DNA of 64,000 nucleotides from JBNRMR01 sp050942895. Its GTDB lineage: Bacteria; Bacillota; Clostridia; Christensenellales; UBA1750. How positions within the stretch are numbered: the first letter of the stretch is position 1; each line of letters starts with the position of its first letter. The notes under the pieces were generated by a model. The model did not search any database. It was not told the DNA's origin and saw only the letters and a list, made by a program, of their open reading frames with translations. Shown one piece after another: positions 1-9,225 of this stretch. Position numbers and translations under genes: made by a program. The DNA is taken from assembly GCA_050942895.1 (NCBI GenBank), contig JBMNOE010000013.1, forward strand, positions 1 through 64,000. Reading direction: 5' to 3'.

Positions 1-177
1 AGTACCCTTAAGGATACTAAAAGGCTAACTCAAACATATAGTTTGCCTTCGCTCAAAATCTCAAAAGAATTACTTTTTCCTTTGCTTCTTCATCTATGTT
101 CCGTTTTCAATGTCCTTACCGTCACCTTCCCAAGCGACAGCTTTGTTATAGTATCATACTTTCCTGCTCAGTGTCAA
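1..177 (-). promoter_or_regulatory. Probable rRNA operon promoter and leader (operon lies outside the window)
   Basis: On the minus strand a TTGACA -35 (172-177) precedes a -10 region reading GATACTATAAC (about 147-155) with 16-18 bp spacing. The following AT-rich leader contains GACATTGAAAAC and a run of short purine-rich blocks, a pattern typical of the leaders before 16S rRNA genes in Clostridia. No rRNA body is visible, because transcription would leave the window at base 1. The assignment rests on resemblance only. An ordinary strong housekeeping promoter is the alternative. Confidence 0.45.
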
Positions 178-285
178 GTGCTTTTTTGACAAAAAATTAA
201 GATTTTATATAGATTTAATCATTTTTTGAGAAAAGCAAGTTTGCATTTATACTTTTCCACAGACTTTCAAAAGATATGCACAGCT

Positions 286-1566
286 TTATCCACAGCACGT
301 TCCCAATAGGGTCCGGGCCTCCCCCGCCAGATAAAGAGAACCGGCGATTATGATATAGCCCTCATCCCCGGCAAAAACCCGCGCATAATCCAGCGCCTGC
401 GCCAAATCGTCGCAGCGCCGAGAATCTACCCCTTTTTCCTGCATTAAATCCGCCAATTCCTGGGCAGGAAGCGCTTTGTGACTATCCGGTTCGACCGCCA
501 GCACAAAATCCGCAACCCTCGCAAGTTCCTCCGCAATTCCCTCGTATGGCTTTTGCTGCTGAACGCCAAATATCAGCGCAATTTTCTTTCCCGGCAAAAA
601 ATCTTTCACATAATCGGCCAGAGCTTTTGCACCCTGAGGATTGTGGGCGCCGTCTATTATGATATTTTCCGACATCCACTCCAGTCTGCCCGGCCAAAAA
701 GCCTTTTTAAAGCCTTCAACAACAGATTCATCGCCCATTTCAGCGCCATCAATTTCCAGTTCTCTCAGTGCAAGCAGCGCCCTCAAGGCAGTTGCGCCGT
801 TTAATACCTGATGTTTGCCGGGAATGTTTATCCTGATATCAAAGCCTGCATAGCCGAAGGACGCCCCGCGCAGATCGACATCCACATTTTCTATTTTGTC
901 CTTTTCTACATATATAAATGGAGAGCTGTTTCTTCGGGCAACCTCCTCCACCACTTTCCGTACGCTTTCACCCTGAGGATACATCACCACAGGAACCCCC
1001 GGCTTTATTATTCCTGCCTTTTCAGCGGCTATCTGCTCCACGGTGTCACCCAGAATCTTCTCGTGATCGATGCCGATATTGCCGATGACGCTCACCAAAG
1101 GGGTGATAATATTCGTGGGATCCAGCCTGCCGCCAAGGCCCACCTCGATTATGGCATAGTCCACCCCCGCCATTTGAAACCATAGGAAGGCGGCGGCGGT
1201 GCCGACCTCAAACTCAGTGGGGCGGATATCCCTTTCATGCAGAATATCGACAGCCGCTTTCACTTTGCTGACAGCCACTGCGAGATCATCGTCGTCGATG
1301 GGCATTCCATCCACCCGGATGCGCTCATTATATCTTTGCAAATACGGCGAGGTGTAAAGGCCGGTTTTATATCCTTGTGCCCTCAGCACCCTTTCGATAT
1401 AGGCGCAGATGGAGCCTTTGCCGTTGGTGCCCGCCACATGGATGCATTTAAGCCGCTTGTGGGGATTCCCCAAAAGCTCCATTAGAGCAAAACCGTTTTC
1501 AAGGCCCGCCTTTTTTCCCATTCCGTAGAATGAGTGTATGTATTCAACAGCCTGCCTGCCATTCAT
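286..1566 (-). CDS. folC: Bifunctional folylpolyglutamate synthase / dihydrofolate synthase
   Basis: The enzyme adds glutamate to dihydropteroate and to tetrahydrofolates, using ATP, in the cytoplasm. The 426-aa product has the FolC/Mur-ligase P-loop GTNGKGS at residues 46-52, the central block GGRLDPTN and the C-terminal ligase-domain segment IIDGAHNPQGA. A start further upstream would add 17 residues. The ATG at 1566 is preferred because GGGGAGG sits seven bases before it and the product then begins directly with the conserved N-terminal helix. It stands alone: the PHP gene upstream is separated from it by a good terminator. Two DnaA-box-like 9-mers occur near its 3' end (253-261, 286-294), probably by chance. 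Length is normal for the family. Confidence 0.95.
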   Translation of the reverse strand: MNGRQAVEYIHSFYGMGKKAGLENGFALMELLGNPHKRLKCIHVAGTNGKGSICAYIERVLRAQGYKTGLYTSPYLQRYNERIRVDGMPIDDDDLAVAVSKVKAAVDILHERDIRPTEFEVGTAAAFLWFQMAGVDYAIIEVGLGGRLDPTNIITPLVSVIGNIGIDHEKILGDTVEQIAAEKAGIIKPGVPVVMYPQGESVRKVVEEVARRNSSPFIYVEKDKIENVDVDLRGASFGYAGFDIRINIPGKHQVLNGATALRALLALRELEIDGAEMGDESVVEGFKKAFWPGRLEWMSENIIIDGAHNPQGAKALADYVKDFLPGKKIALIFGVQQQKPYEGIAEELARVADFVLAVEPDSHKALPAQELADLMQEKGVDSRRCDDLAQALDYARVFAGDEGYIIIAGSLYLAGEARTLLGTCCG

Positions 1567-1623
1567 TTCGATATCCTCCCCAAAAAACTTTTGCAGAAAG
1601 CCCAGGAAAAAGAACAAGAAGTT

Positions 1624-1659
1624 TAAAAAGCCCAGCCGAAGACTGGCAAGCGGCTGAGC
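1624..1659 (-). terminator. Rho-independent terminator after the PHP gene
   Basis: Read on the minus strand, GCTCAGCCG pairs with CGGCTGGGC across a 12-base loop (nine pairs, one G-U), followed by TTTTT. It lies 25 bases past the stop of the PHP-domain gene and before folC, so it separates the two transcription units. Confidence 0.75.
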
Positions 1660-1683
1660 GTTTGTGTTGCGCCGGAAGCGGAG

Positions 1684-2943
1684 CTATCCCTTGACCATCG
1701 CGGCAAATGCCCGGGCGCGCCGGTCGAAGTCCGGCCACTCCTCCTCGGAATTCGCGCCGAATATGCCGTCTGCCTTGTTGATTGTGGCCCTTCTTTCATG
1801 GGCGATAAGGGCATAGGCACTGGTGCGCAGGTTGTCAAACTTAGGATCGCGCATCGAAACGCAGACGAACTGCTGCCGCGAAGTATTGATATCCTCGCCG
1901 CTGATCTCCCACAGCTCTTCCTTGGAAATAAGCGCCCTCAGCCTTTCGATCTGCGCGGCGGTGTTGCGGGAGGGCATGTATGTGATTGCCTTAAAGCCCA
2001 GCTTTTTCGCATAGGCAATCCATTCATCCAGATAATCATCCTCAAATTTTTGGGCCTTTTTATCACCGGTGACGGAATCTCCCACATCGCCCAAATAAGG
2101 CATGCACGGAATCGCTCCCATCTCGTTTGCAAGGGCAACAAAATCGCAGATGTGCATCAGCTCATCCGTGGCGGGGATGTAAAAGCTGGAGATGACGTCG
2201 GACTTGATGACGCCTATAAGATCGTATATATAATGAGGGTTTTCAGCGTCATTCAGGAATGCGGCTATTTTATCGGAAGGAGCAACCCCCATCTTCTCGG
2301 CCAAAAACCGCAGCACTCCATCGCCCTTGCCTGCAGTCTCCATTATGGTTCGGGCCAAGGCGGAGCTGATATGCCGCTCCGTCACGGTGCCGCCGTTTGA
2401 ATATTCTGAAAGGGGCAGCACGTCCTTGTCGAAGTCCAGGCTGATGCCCTCACCTGCATAGTTTTCGTTTATTCTCTCGACCATACTGCGGCCGCGGTCA
2501 TTCCGCCGCTGGCGCAGTGGGGCATACCTGCCGTTCAGCCCATTGATCATGTCATGGGGAACGCCGTGCATTGTCACATATGCGCAGCCCTTCTGGTCGG
2601 GATTGTTTATTAAGACATCCTCATAGGGCGTGGCCTTCATCGAAACCCGGCACTCTATGCCCACGGTTATAGGCAGATCAAATATTTTCCCCGCCTCAAT
2701 GAACTCCTGCGCACCGCCCACGCTGTCGTGGTCCATTATTCCCGCCGTCTTAAGCCCTGACATCTTTGCCTTAAAAACCGCAGCCGTTGGCGAATATGGC
2801 GAAAATGAAAATGTGGTGTGGATGTGGCCGTTCACGTCCTCATGCTCAGCCTCGGGGAAGACCGCCTCCCCGGCGATTTTACGGGCTGCATCAAGCCGCA
2901 CATCGCGCTCTCCCGCGTTTAGCAAATCCACAAGCTTTTCCAT
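1684..2943 (-). CDS. PHP-domain metal-dependent phosphoesterase
   Basis: This 419-aa protein belongs to the PHP superfamily of metal-dependent phosphoesterases. The N-terminal metal motif reads GHIHTTFSFSPY (His40, His42), and the second motif is IMDHDSVGG, near residue 92. The central region continues the TIM-barrel-like fold, with an ECRV segment where a metal-binding Glu is usual. The substrate cannot be told from sequence; polyphosphate nucleosides or histidinol-phosphate-like compounds are known for relatives. It is longer than small PHP enzymes (about 280 aa) because of an insertion in the middle. The start has GGGGAG five bases upstream. It follows the disrupted kinase by 27 bases, so the two were probably co-transcribed. 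Confidence 0.8.
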   Translation of the reverse strand: MEKLVDLLNAGERDVRLDAARKIAGEAVFPEAEHEDVNGHIHTTFSFSPYSPTAAVFKAKMSGLKTAGIMDHDSVGGAQEFIEAGKIFDLPITVGIECRVSMKATPYEDVLINNPDQKGCAYVTMHGVPHDMINGLNGRYAPLRQRRNDRGRSMVERINENYAGEGISLDFDKDVLPLSEYSNGGTVTERHISSALARTIMETAGKGDGVLRFLAEKMGVAPSDKIAAFLNDAENPHYIYDLIGVIKSDVISSFYIPATDELMHICDFVALANEMGAIPCMPYLGDVGDSVTGDKKAQKFEDDYLDEWIAYAKKLGFKAITYMPSRNTAAQIERLRALISKEELWEISGEDINTSRQQFVCVSMRDPKFDNLRTSAYALIAHERRATINKADGIFGANSEEEWPDFDRRARAFAAMVKG

Positions 2944-2970
2944 ATATGCTCCCCCTCTAAAAAGAAAGTT

Positions 2971-3953
2971 TTACGATATAGCGTTTATTATAATTTCCCG
3001 CACGGATTTCAGATGAAACCCGCTAAACAAAAAATCGTTTTCGATATTATATATCCATTCCCCGCGGTCACAGCCCAGACCGTTTTTAACGGGATCCATG
3101 CACAAATGGCGGTATTTCATGAACAGTGGTATCGTTGAAATCCAAAAACTGCTCAGTTCGTTTGCCGTCACATAGCCCTTTATGAAGTTTTCAATTATCG
3201 CGTTTGTATAATCATAGCCCGCCTCACCCTTTCTATCCCACCAAAGAGCGTGGCAAAGGGATATGGCGATGTCCAGCGCGAACCAGCCGTAAATGCTGTC
3301 TCCAAAATCAATTATGCTCACTTCATCCCCGTCCGCAAAAAAGTTCCCCTGATGCAGATCGCCGTGGATGACGCCGAAGGATTCCCGGTCCCTCGGCAAA
3401 GCGGCAATTTCTCCGAGCAAATCCCGAGCGATTTCATATACCCTCGGATAAATCTTCAGGCCGTCAAAAAATGAGCCCCAATAATGGCTGCCAGATATAT
3501 CCCCAAGCACATCGTGCTTATTTGCGGGAACGTAGGCCTTTGCCGCGCGGTGCATGTCGCCCATCACCCTGCCCCAGTTGAAAGACATTTTGCCGTTGCT
3601 TCCGGCATATGCCCAGGCGCGCCCCTCAACCGGGCTGAGGCCGTAATCATATAACCGCCGCTTGCCAAAGCAAGCTCCCCGCCTGAACAAGAGGCCGTTT
3701 TCAGCGGCGCGGAAACGCTCACATTATTTTCAGACAAAAAATAGTTAAAGTCCATCGCGGCTTTTGTTTCTCTCAGCTGATTTTTACGTTCAACTGAAAA
3801 CGGCTCAAACTTGATGATATATTCTTTTTCGTCTTTGCGAAAAATATATACTTCATTCATTATTTTGCCGCTTTTTCTGGGCATATGCTCAAGTGTATCC
3901 GCGCCAAAATCATAGCTCTTTGCCGCAAATTCGAGTAAATCCTGTGATATCAT
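2971..3953 (-). pseudogene. APH/CotS-family phosphotransferase, frameshifted
   Basis: Two overlapping reading frames together make one aminoglycoside/choline-kinase-fold protein of about 327 aa. The N-terminal part (from the ATG at 3953) holds the nucleotide-binding lobe, including EYIIKFEPFS. The C-terminal part, in another frame, holds WGRVMGDMHRAAK and the catalytic loop VIHGDLHQGNFF with the following IIDFGDS metal motif. Matching the family pattern, reading must switch near 3628-3640, where the first frame runs into unrelated residues and the second picks up EGRAWAYAG. One missing base would explain it. Substrates of relatives include homoserine, choline, spore-coat polysaccharide and aminoglycosides, so none is assigned. 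It could be a true pseudogene or a sequencing/assembly error. Confidence 0.8.
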
Positions 3954-3986
3954 TTTTGCCTCTTTCGGCAGAGCGCCGTTTTTTCG

Positions 3987-4028
3987 GCGCCGGCTCCGGG
4001 ATGTAAAGCACTTTCCCGAAACCGGCGC
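3987..4028. terminator. Two-tier hairpin between transketolase and the kinase gene
   Basis: GCGCCGG (3987-3993) pairs with CCGGCGC (4022-4028). Inside it, CGGGA (3997-4001) pairs with TCCCG (4014-4018), leaving a 12-base loop and a 3x3 internal loop. There is no proper U-run on either strand, so termination is uncertain. It may be a structured spacer or RNA processing site downstream of tkt. Confidence 0.4.
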
Positions 4029-4072
4029 AACAAACTTCGCCGCAGCCGCATTGATTTATCTGCTTTGTTTAT

Positions 4073-6073
4073 TTATCTTTTGTTCACCTTGCCAAAGGAT
4101 TTCAGCGCCTTTTCCGCCACGTTTTCAGCCGTAAAGCCGAACAGCGGGAAAAGCTTGGCATAGGGGCCGCTGGAGCCGAAGCTGTCCATGGCCAGAACTT
4201 CGCCGTCCAGGCCCGCATATCTATGCCAGCCGAAGTAGGACAGCGCTTCCACGCAGACCCTTGCGCGAACGCCGGAGGGAATGACGCTCTCCTTGTATTC
4301 ATCGCTCTGCTTTTCAAAGACCTCCATCGAGGGCATTGAAACGACCCTTGCGTCCACGCCCTTTTCAGACAGCATCGCCTTGGCGCCTATAGCCAAAGAG
4401 ACCTCCGATCCGGTGGCGATCAGCAGCACATCGGGGGTTTCTTTTGACGAATCCGCAACCACATAGGCGCCCTTCATGGCCTCGGGGCCGCTATTTTCAA
4501 GCAGTGGCAGATCCTGCCTGGTCAGCACCATCGCGGTGGGGCCGTCGTTTTTAAGTGCGTACACATAGGCCGCCGCCACTTCCTTGCTGTCCGCCGGGCG
4601 GAAAAGCGTCATGCCGGGAACGGCCCGCAGCATGGCCATCTGCTCAACGGGCTGGTGGGTGGGACCGTCCTCGCCCACGCCGATGGAGTCATGGGTGAAC
4701 ACATATATTACGGGCTGTTTCATCAGCGCTGAAAGCCTGATGCCCGCCTTCATATAATCGCTGAACACGAAGAATGTTCCGACATAGGGCCTAAGGCCGC
4801 CGTGCAATGCCATTGCATTGGCGATGGCGCTCATGGCAAACTCGCGCACACCAAAGTGCATGTTCATGCCGCTGGGATCCTCCGCGGAAAACTCGCCTCT
4901 GCCCTTCAGATAAGTCTTGTTGGAGGGATGAAGATCCGCGCTGCCGCCCATCAGGTTCGGCACATGCTTTGCTATTTTCGCCAGAACTTCACCGGAACTG
5001 TTGCGGGTGGCCGCCTTGGGGCCGAACTCCCAGAAGCTTTCATCTGCAAGGAAGTCATAGGATACCTTGCCGGAGAACCATTCATCCCACTGCGCGGCAA
5101 GCTCGGGGTATTTTTCCCTGTACAGGGCAAACATTTTCTCCCACTGCTTCTGACGCTCTGCGCCTTCCTGTGCGAAATCCTTCTCAAATGCCCTCACTTC
5201 CTCCGGCACATAGAAGGGCTCGTCCCATTTCCAGCCCAAAAACTCCTTTGTGGCCTTGATATTATCCTCGCCCAAGGGTTCGCCGTGAGCGGAAGCGGTG
5301 CCCATCTTTTCAGGGCAGCCATAGCCAATAAGCGTTTTTACTATTATCATCGAGGGCTGTGTTTTGTTGGCCTTGGCCTCCTCTATGGCCTTTGAAATGG
5401 CTTCGGTGTCGTTGCCATCCTCGACATTTAGCACCTGCCAGTCGTAGGCCCTGAATCTGGCGCCCACATCCTCGCGGAAGGCGAGGTCGGTGTCGCCCTC
5501 TATGGAAATTTCGTTATCATCATAGAAAAGTATCAGCTTGTCCAGCTTGAGGGTGCCCGCAAGGGAGCAGGCCTCAGACGAGATGCCCTCCATCATACAG
5601 CCGTCGCCGTGCAGGGCATATGTGTAATGGTCGACCACGGGGAAACCTTCGCGGTTGAACTCGTCGGCAAGCCGCTTTTCTGCGATGGCAAAGCCCACCG
5701 CGTTCGCAACGCCCATGCCCAGGGGGCCTGTGGTCGTCTCAACGCCGACGGTGTGGCCATATTCCGGGTGGCCGGGAGTCAATGACCCCACCTGGCGAAA
5801 CTGCTTAAGCTCCTCCATGGGCAGGCCGTAGCCGAATATGTGAAGCAGCGAATATATCAGCATGGAGCCGTGGCCGCCGCTCAGGACAAAGCGATCGCGA
5901 TCGGGCCAGTTAGCGTCGGCAGGGTTGTGCTTCATGTGCTTTGCCCAAAGGGTGAAGGCCATAGGAGCCGCTCCCATGGGCAGGCCGGGATGGCCGGACT
6001 TCGCCTTTTGAACCGCTTCAGCCGACAGCAGGCGAATGGTGTCGATGCATAGCTTTTCCGTGGTCTTATTCAT
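4073..6073 (-). CDS. tkt: Transketolase
   Basis: Thiamine-diphosphate enzyme that moves two-carbon units between ketose and aldose phosphates in the non-oxidative pentose phosphate pathway. The 666-aa length is that of full bacterial transketolases. Recognisable blocks are SAEAVQKAKSGHPGLPMG at the N terminus, the ThDP-binding GDGCMMEGISSEA near residue 155, the pyrimidine-domain block FTHDSIGVGEDGPTHQP, and the C-terminal GSEVSLAI. An ATG start with GGAGG eight bases upstream fits. It sits between the S66 peptidase and the disrupted kinase on the same strand, but a strong hairpin follows it. No neighbouring transaldolase or epimerase gene is present. Confidence 0.97.
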   Translation of the reverse strand: MNKTTEKLCIDTIRLLSAEAVQKAKSGHPGLPMGAAPMAFTLWAKHMKHNPADANWPDRDRFVLSGGHGSMLIYSLLHIFGYGLPMEELKQFRQVGSLTPGHPEYGHTVGVETTTGPLGMGVANAVGFAIAEKRLADEFNREGFPVVDHYTYALHGDGCMMEGISSEACSLAGTLKLDKLILFYDDNEISIEGDTDLAFREDVGARFRAYDWQVLNVEDGNDTEAISKAIEEAKANKTQPSMIIVKTLIGYGCPEKMGTASAHGEPLGEDNIKATKEFLGWKWDEPFYVPEEVRAFEKDFAQEGAERQKQWEKMFALYREKYPELAAQWDEWFSGKVSYDFLADESFWEFGPKAATRNSSGEVLAKIAKHVPNLMGGSADLHPSNKTYLKGRGEFSAEDPSGMNMHFGVREFAMSAIANAMALHGGLRPYVGTFFVFSDYMKAGIRLSALMKQPVIYVFTHDSIGVGEDGPTHQPVEQMAMLRAVPGMTLFRPADSKEVAAAYVYALKNDGPTAMVLTRQDLPLLENSGPEAMKGAYVVADSSKETPDVLLIATGSEVSLAIGAKAMLSEKGVDARVVSMPSMEVFEKQSDEYKESVIPSGVRARVCVEALSYFGWHRYAGLDGEVLAMDSFGSSGPYAKLFPLFGFTAENVAEKALKSFGKVNKR

Positions 6074-6130
6074 GTCTTACCTCCAAGTTTTGCTCACTTA
6101 AAATTTTAATTGTATTGCTTTAAATATTTT

Positions 6131-7018
6131 TTATATAAAGGCCATTTGCATTTTATCCGCATCCAGCCTAGCCCTTGCTCCTATCGGAAATATGGCGTGA
6201 TCTGTTCCATGGCCGAAATCGTCGGTGTAAACAACGGGCACTCCATGCCTAAGCCCAAACCTTTCAAGGCGCTTCAGCAAGTCCATGGGGACGTCTTCGC
6301 TGTAATGGCCGAATATCAAACCCGCTATGCTTTTTGCAAAGTCGCTCTGCTCAACATGGGATATAAAGGAGCTTACCTTGGCGACCTTGCTGAACATTTC
6401 ATTATCTTCCAGAAACAAAATATATTTCTGATTGGCATCATAGCGGAAGTATCTGCTCCCCAGAAGCATTGCAAAGTTCCTTGTGTAGCCGCCGACCAAT
6501 ATTCCCTCACAACTGCCGCCCTTCAAAACCCGCCACTCGCTTTTTCTTTTGAACTCGCTGTGTCCGCTTTCTATAAAATGCGAGGAGAACTGCATATAGT
6601 CATAGTGCCTTAAATCGTTGAACATGCCCGGCCCCTGCCCGTAATAGGTGGTGATTCCCGCCATTGAGTTCACCGCGTTCAGTATCGTCGTGCCGTCGCT
6701 GAAGCTGCAGATAAACTTCGGATGCTTCTTTATGGCCTCATAGTCGATGTATGGCAAAAGCTCGTTTGCGCCCTCACCTCCGCCGAACAAAACCATCTTC
6801 ACGCTTTCATCGCAAACCATGCCGTTGAAATCATCGGCCCGCTCCTGTTCAGATGCCAAGTAGCCATAGGTGTCCTTGTATACATTTTGCCCTAATTTTA
6901 CCGAAAAACCCAGTGACTGCAATGTTTTAATGCTTTTCTCGTGGCGCTCCCTTTTTGCGATATGGCTGGGGCACACAAAGCCTATGGTATCGCCCTTTTG
7001 CAGCTTTTGAATCTTCAT
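6131..7018 (-). CDS. S66-family LD-carboxypeptidase-like protein
   Basis: Homologue of muramoyltetrapeptide LD-carboxypeptidase (LdcA/MccF family S66), which cuts the terminal D-residue from peptidoglycan tetrapeptides; MccF relatives inactivate peptide-nucleotide antibiotics. The 295-aa product shows GDTIGFVCPS at the N terminus, the GGGEGANELLPYID segment, and CSFSDGTT holding the nucleophile Ser. The C-terminal half ends in GARARLDAD, as in the family. No signal peptide is seen, which fits a cytoplasmic cell-wall recycling enzyme. It is 33 bases from the DUF2461 gene and 57 from tkt, so it may be co-transcribed with them. Confidence 0.85.
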   Translation of the reverse strand: MKIQKLQKGDTIGFVCPSHIAKRERHEKSIKTLQSLGFSVKLGQNVYKDTYGYLASEQERADDFNGMVCDESVKMVLFGGGEGANELLPYIDYEAIKKHPKFICSFSDGTTILNAVNSMAGITTYYGQGPGMFNDLRHYDYMQFSSHFIESGHSEFKRKSEWRVLKGGSCEGILVGGYTRNFAMLLGSRYFRYDANQKYILFLEDNEMFSKVAKVSSFISHVEQSDFAKSIAGLIFGHYSEDVPMDLLKRLERFGLRHGVPVVYTDDFGHGTDHAIFPIGARARLDADKMQMAFI

Positions 7019-7051
7019 CCTATTGCAGCTCCTTCGCCATAAATGGAGGTG

Positions 7052-7726
7052 TCAGCCGTAGTTCACAAATTCGTACATATCTTTAAGGAATGAAAAGTTT
7101 TCCTTGAGTATATCCGGCAGCCTGACGGACATGTGCTCCTCGTCTATGGGCAGCTCCTTTTCAATATGGAAACTTTTCTTGGTGTAATACTTCGCGCAGA
7201 TTTCCGGCAGACTTTCCGGCGCGCTGATGCGCACATAATCATCCCCGTGAAGGGAGAAGCCGCCTTTTTCCGCCTTCTTTGCGATTCTTTCAAAGCGCTC
7301 CGGCTGCTCCTCGATTCTTTTTCTGAGGGCTTTCATCTGCCCGGGCTTTGCGTTGTAGTAACCGCTGCCGCAGTACATCTGGTCAAACTCTATGCTAAAA
7401 TAGAATGTGAATATGGCCGAGTCCTCCTCATCCCTGGTTCTGTCACGCCAGCTCACCCACAGGTGATCCCTGTAAGGGGAAAGGTCTCGGCGGTAACGGG
7501 TGGAGCGGCGTATGCGGGAAACCGCCCTGGAGGGCCTGGTGTCGATATTTTTGTCAACCTCCTGCATGAAGGGCTGCATATCCTCTGCAAGGGCATAAAG
7601 AGGCTCTTTCAGCACTCGTTCGAAATGCTCCTTGTTCTCGTCGAAAAAGGGCTTGTTGTTGTTAAGCCTTATCAGCATAAAAAACTCGAAGGATTCCTTT
7701 GTAAAGCCGGGAAAAAGGTTGCGCAT
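7052..7726 (-). CDS. DUF2461 domain-containing protein
   Basis: A 224-aa protein matching the DUF2461 family (length usual for the family). Diagnostic features are an N-terminal segment with FPGFTKESFEFF and NNNKPFFDENKEHFE, then a central basic block RIRRSTRYRRDLSPYRDHLW, then GSGYYNAKPGQMKALRK. The family has no established biochemical function. AGGAG lies eight bases before the ATG. It is the first gene of a minus-strand run leading to tkt. The sequence shows no signal peptide or membrane segment, so it is probably cytoplasmic. Confidence 0.8.
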   Translation of the reverse strand: MRNLFPGFTKESFEFFMLIRLNNNKPFFDENKEHFERVLKEPLYALAEDMQPFMQEVDKNIDTRPSRAVSRIRRSTRYRRDLSPYRDHLWVSWRDRTRDEEDSAIFTFYFSIEFDQMYCGSGYYNAKPGQMKALRKRIEEQPERFERIAKKAEKGGFSLHGDDYVRISAPESLPEICAKYYTKKSFHIEKELPIDEEHMSVRLPDILKENFSFLKDMYEFVNYG

Positions 7727-7903
7727 CCGAATACTCCTGTAATAATTACTGTAATAAATATGCGATTATAGCCGCATTGCCGCAGCCCGCGCAGCATTAT
7801 TCTATTGTATATTATATATTGAAACAGCGGAAGGGTCAATGATGCGGGGCGGCAAAAACACGAACAAGGTTTCAATTTCCATCCGGAAGTTCGTATTCCA
7901 TGG

Positions 7904-7932
7904 TTGAAAAGAAAAACCCCTTGCTATATAAT
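7904..7932 (+). promoter_or_regulatory. Sigma-A-type promoter for serC-serA
   Basis: TTGAAA (7904-7909), a 17-bp spacer, then TATAAT (7927-7932), 73 bases before the serC start. There is no gene between 7727 and 8005 on either strand, and no riboswitch was recognised in the short leader. Confidence 0.7.
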
Positions 7933-8005
7933 TAACAATATTTACTGGCGCTGACTTCTCGGCAGTCCGGTACGCAAATTTTCGCAGATGCACAGGAGGG
8001 TTCCT

Positions 8006-9091
8006 ATGAACAGAGTATATAACTTTTCCGCAGGCCCGGCGGTGATGCCGGAACCGGTTTTGAAAAAAGCTGCCCAGGAAATGCTTTGCCATGGCAGCGA
8101 CGGAATGTCGGTCATGGAGATGAGCCACAGATCGCCGATGTACGAGAGCATCATCGAGAGCGCCGAATCCCTGCTGCGCGAGCTGATGGATATCCCTTCA
8201 GATTATAAAGTCCTTTTTCTCCAGGGCGGCGCCAGCATGCAGTTTGTACAGATCCCCATGAATTTCCTGACAGTCACCGGCAAGGCCGACTATATCGACT
8301 CGGGAAACTTCGCTTCAAACGCCATAAAGGAAGCCAAGCGCTACGGGGAAGTAAACGTGGTTGCCTCCACCGCAGATATCGTATACTCAAAAATTCCCGA
8401 AATCGATCCCGGCAAAATAAACAACGCCGCCGATTATCTGCATTTCACCACCAACAATACAATATTCGGCACCCATTTTGACAATATACCGGAAACGAAA
8501 GCGCCCCTTATCACCGATATGTCATCATCGATACTTTCCCGGCCGTACGACATATCCAAATACGCCATGATATACGCCGGAGCACAGAAGAACATTGGCC
8601 CCGCAGGAGTGACCATAGTCATCATAAGGCCTGATCTTCTGGCGCGCACCCCAATGGAGCTGACCCCCACAATGCTAAAGTATTCCACCATGGTGAAGGC
8701 ACAGAGCATGTATAACACCCCTCCCACCTACAGCATATACATGGCGATGCTAACGTTTGAGTGGATAAAGTCCCTGGGCGGAGTTTCAGCTATGGAGGAG
8801 TATAATAAAAATAAGGCTGCGGTGCTCTACGGCTATCTTGACAGCCAAGACTATTACACCGCGCCCGTAGAAAAGGCTTCGCGCTCGCTGATGAACGTCA
8901 CTTTCGTCACCGGCGATAAAGACCGCGACAAGCTGTTTGTAAGCCAAGCGGCAGATGAAGGGCTTCTCAATCTGGCGGGTCATCGCCTTGCCGGCGGCAT
9001 GAGAGCAAGCATATATAATGCGATGCCCATCGCAGGCGTGGAAAAATTGGTTGAGTTTATGAAGGATTTCGCCCGGCGCAACCCGAAATAG
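8006..9091 (+). CDS. serC: Phosphoserine aminotransferase
   Basis: PLP enzyme of serine synthesis that converts 3-phosphohydroxypyruvate and glutamate to phosphoserine and 2-oxoglutarate. The 361-aa product begins VYNFSAGPAVMPEPVL, the family signature, and contains LFLQGGASMQF. The Schiff-base Lys lies in YAGAQKNIGPAG (Lys195), and the C terminus has GHRLAGGMRASIYNAM. The ATG at 8006 is chosen over one at 7988 because AGGAGGG sits seven bases upstream and the conserved N terminus starts there. It is the first gene of a serC-serA unit, so the two consecutive enzymes of the phosphorylated pathway are co-expressed. No phosphoserine phosphatase gene is seen nearby. Confidence 0.96.
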   Translation: MNRVYNFSAGPAVMPEPVLKKAAQEMLCHGSDGMSVMEMSHRSPMYESIIESAESLLRELMDIPSDYKVLFLQGGASMQFVQIPMNFLTVTGKADYIDSGNFASNAIKEAKRYGEVNVVASTADIVYSKIPEIDPGKINNAADYLHFTTNNTIFGTHFDNIPETKAPLITDMSSSILSRPYDISKYAMIYAGAQKNIGPAGVTIVIIRPDLLARTPMELTPTMLKYSTMVKAQSMYNTPPTYSIYMAMLTFEWIKSLGGVSAMEEYNKNKAAVLYGYLDSQDYYTAPVEKASRSLMNVTFVTGDKDRDKLFVSQAADEGLLNLAGHRLAGGMRASIYNAMPIAGVEKLVEFMKDFARRNPK

Positions 9092-9225
9092 ATTATCAGC
9101 AAGAAAAGAAAGAAAAGCAAACGGAAGACATCAATAAGAAGTTAAGCGGTTAACAAGGCAGCAATTGGCAGTTAGAATATGTGAAATATGGAAAATATGG
9201 AAAACCCAAACAGGAGGATAAGGGC

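Noticed and set aside
253..294. DnaA-box-like sequences TTTTCCACA and TTATCCACA at the 3' end of folC
   Set aside because: Spaced irregularly, one lies over the folC stop codon, and there is no AT-rich unwinding element or dnaA gene. Too weak to call an origin.
4802..5395. Long plus-strand frame opposite transketolase
   Set aside because: Antisense shadow of a highly conserved gene, with no ribosome site and no recognisable protein. Similar antisense frames elsewhere were left out for the same reason.
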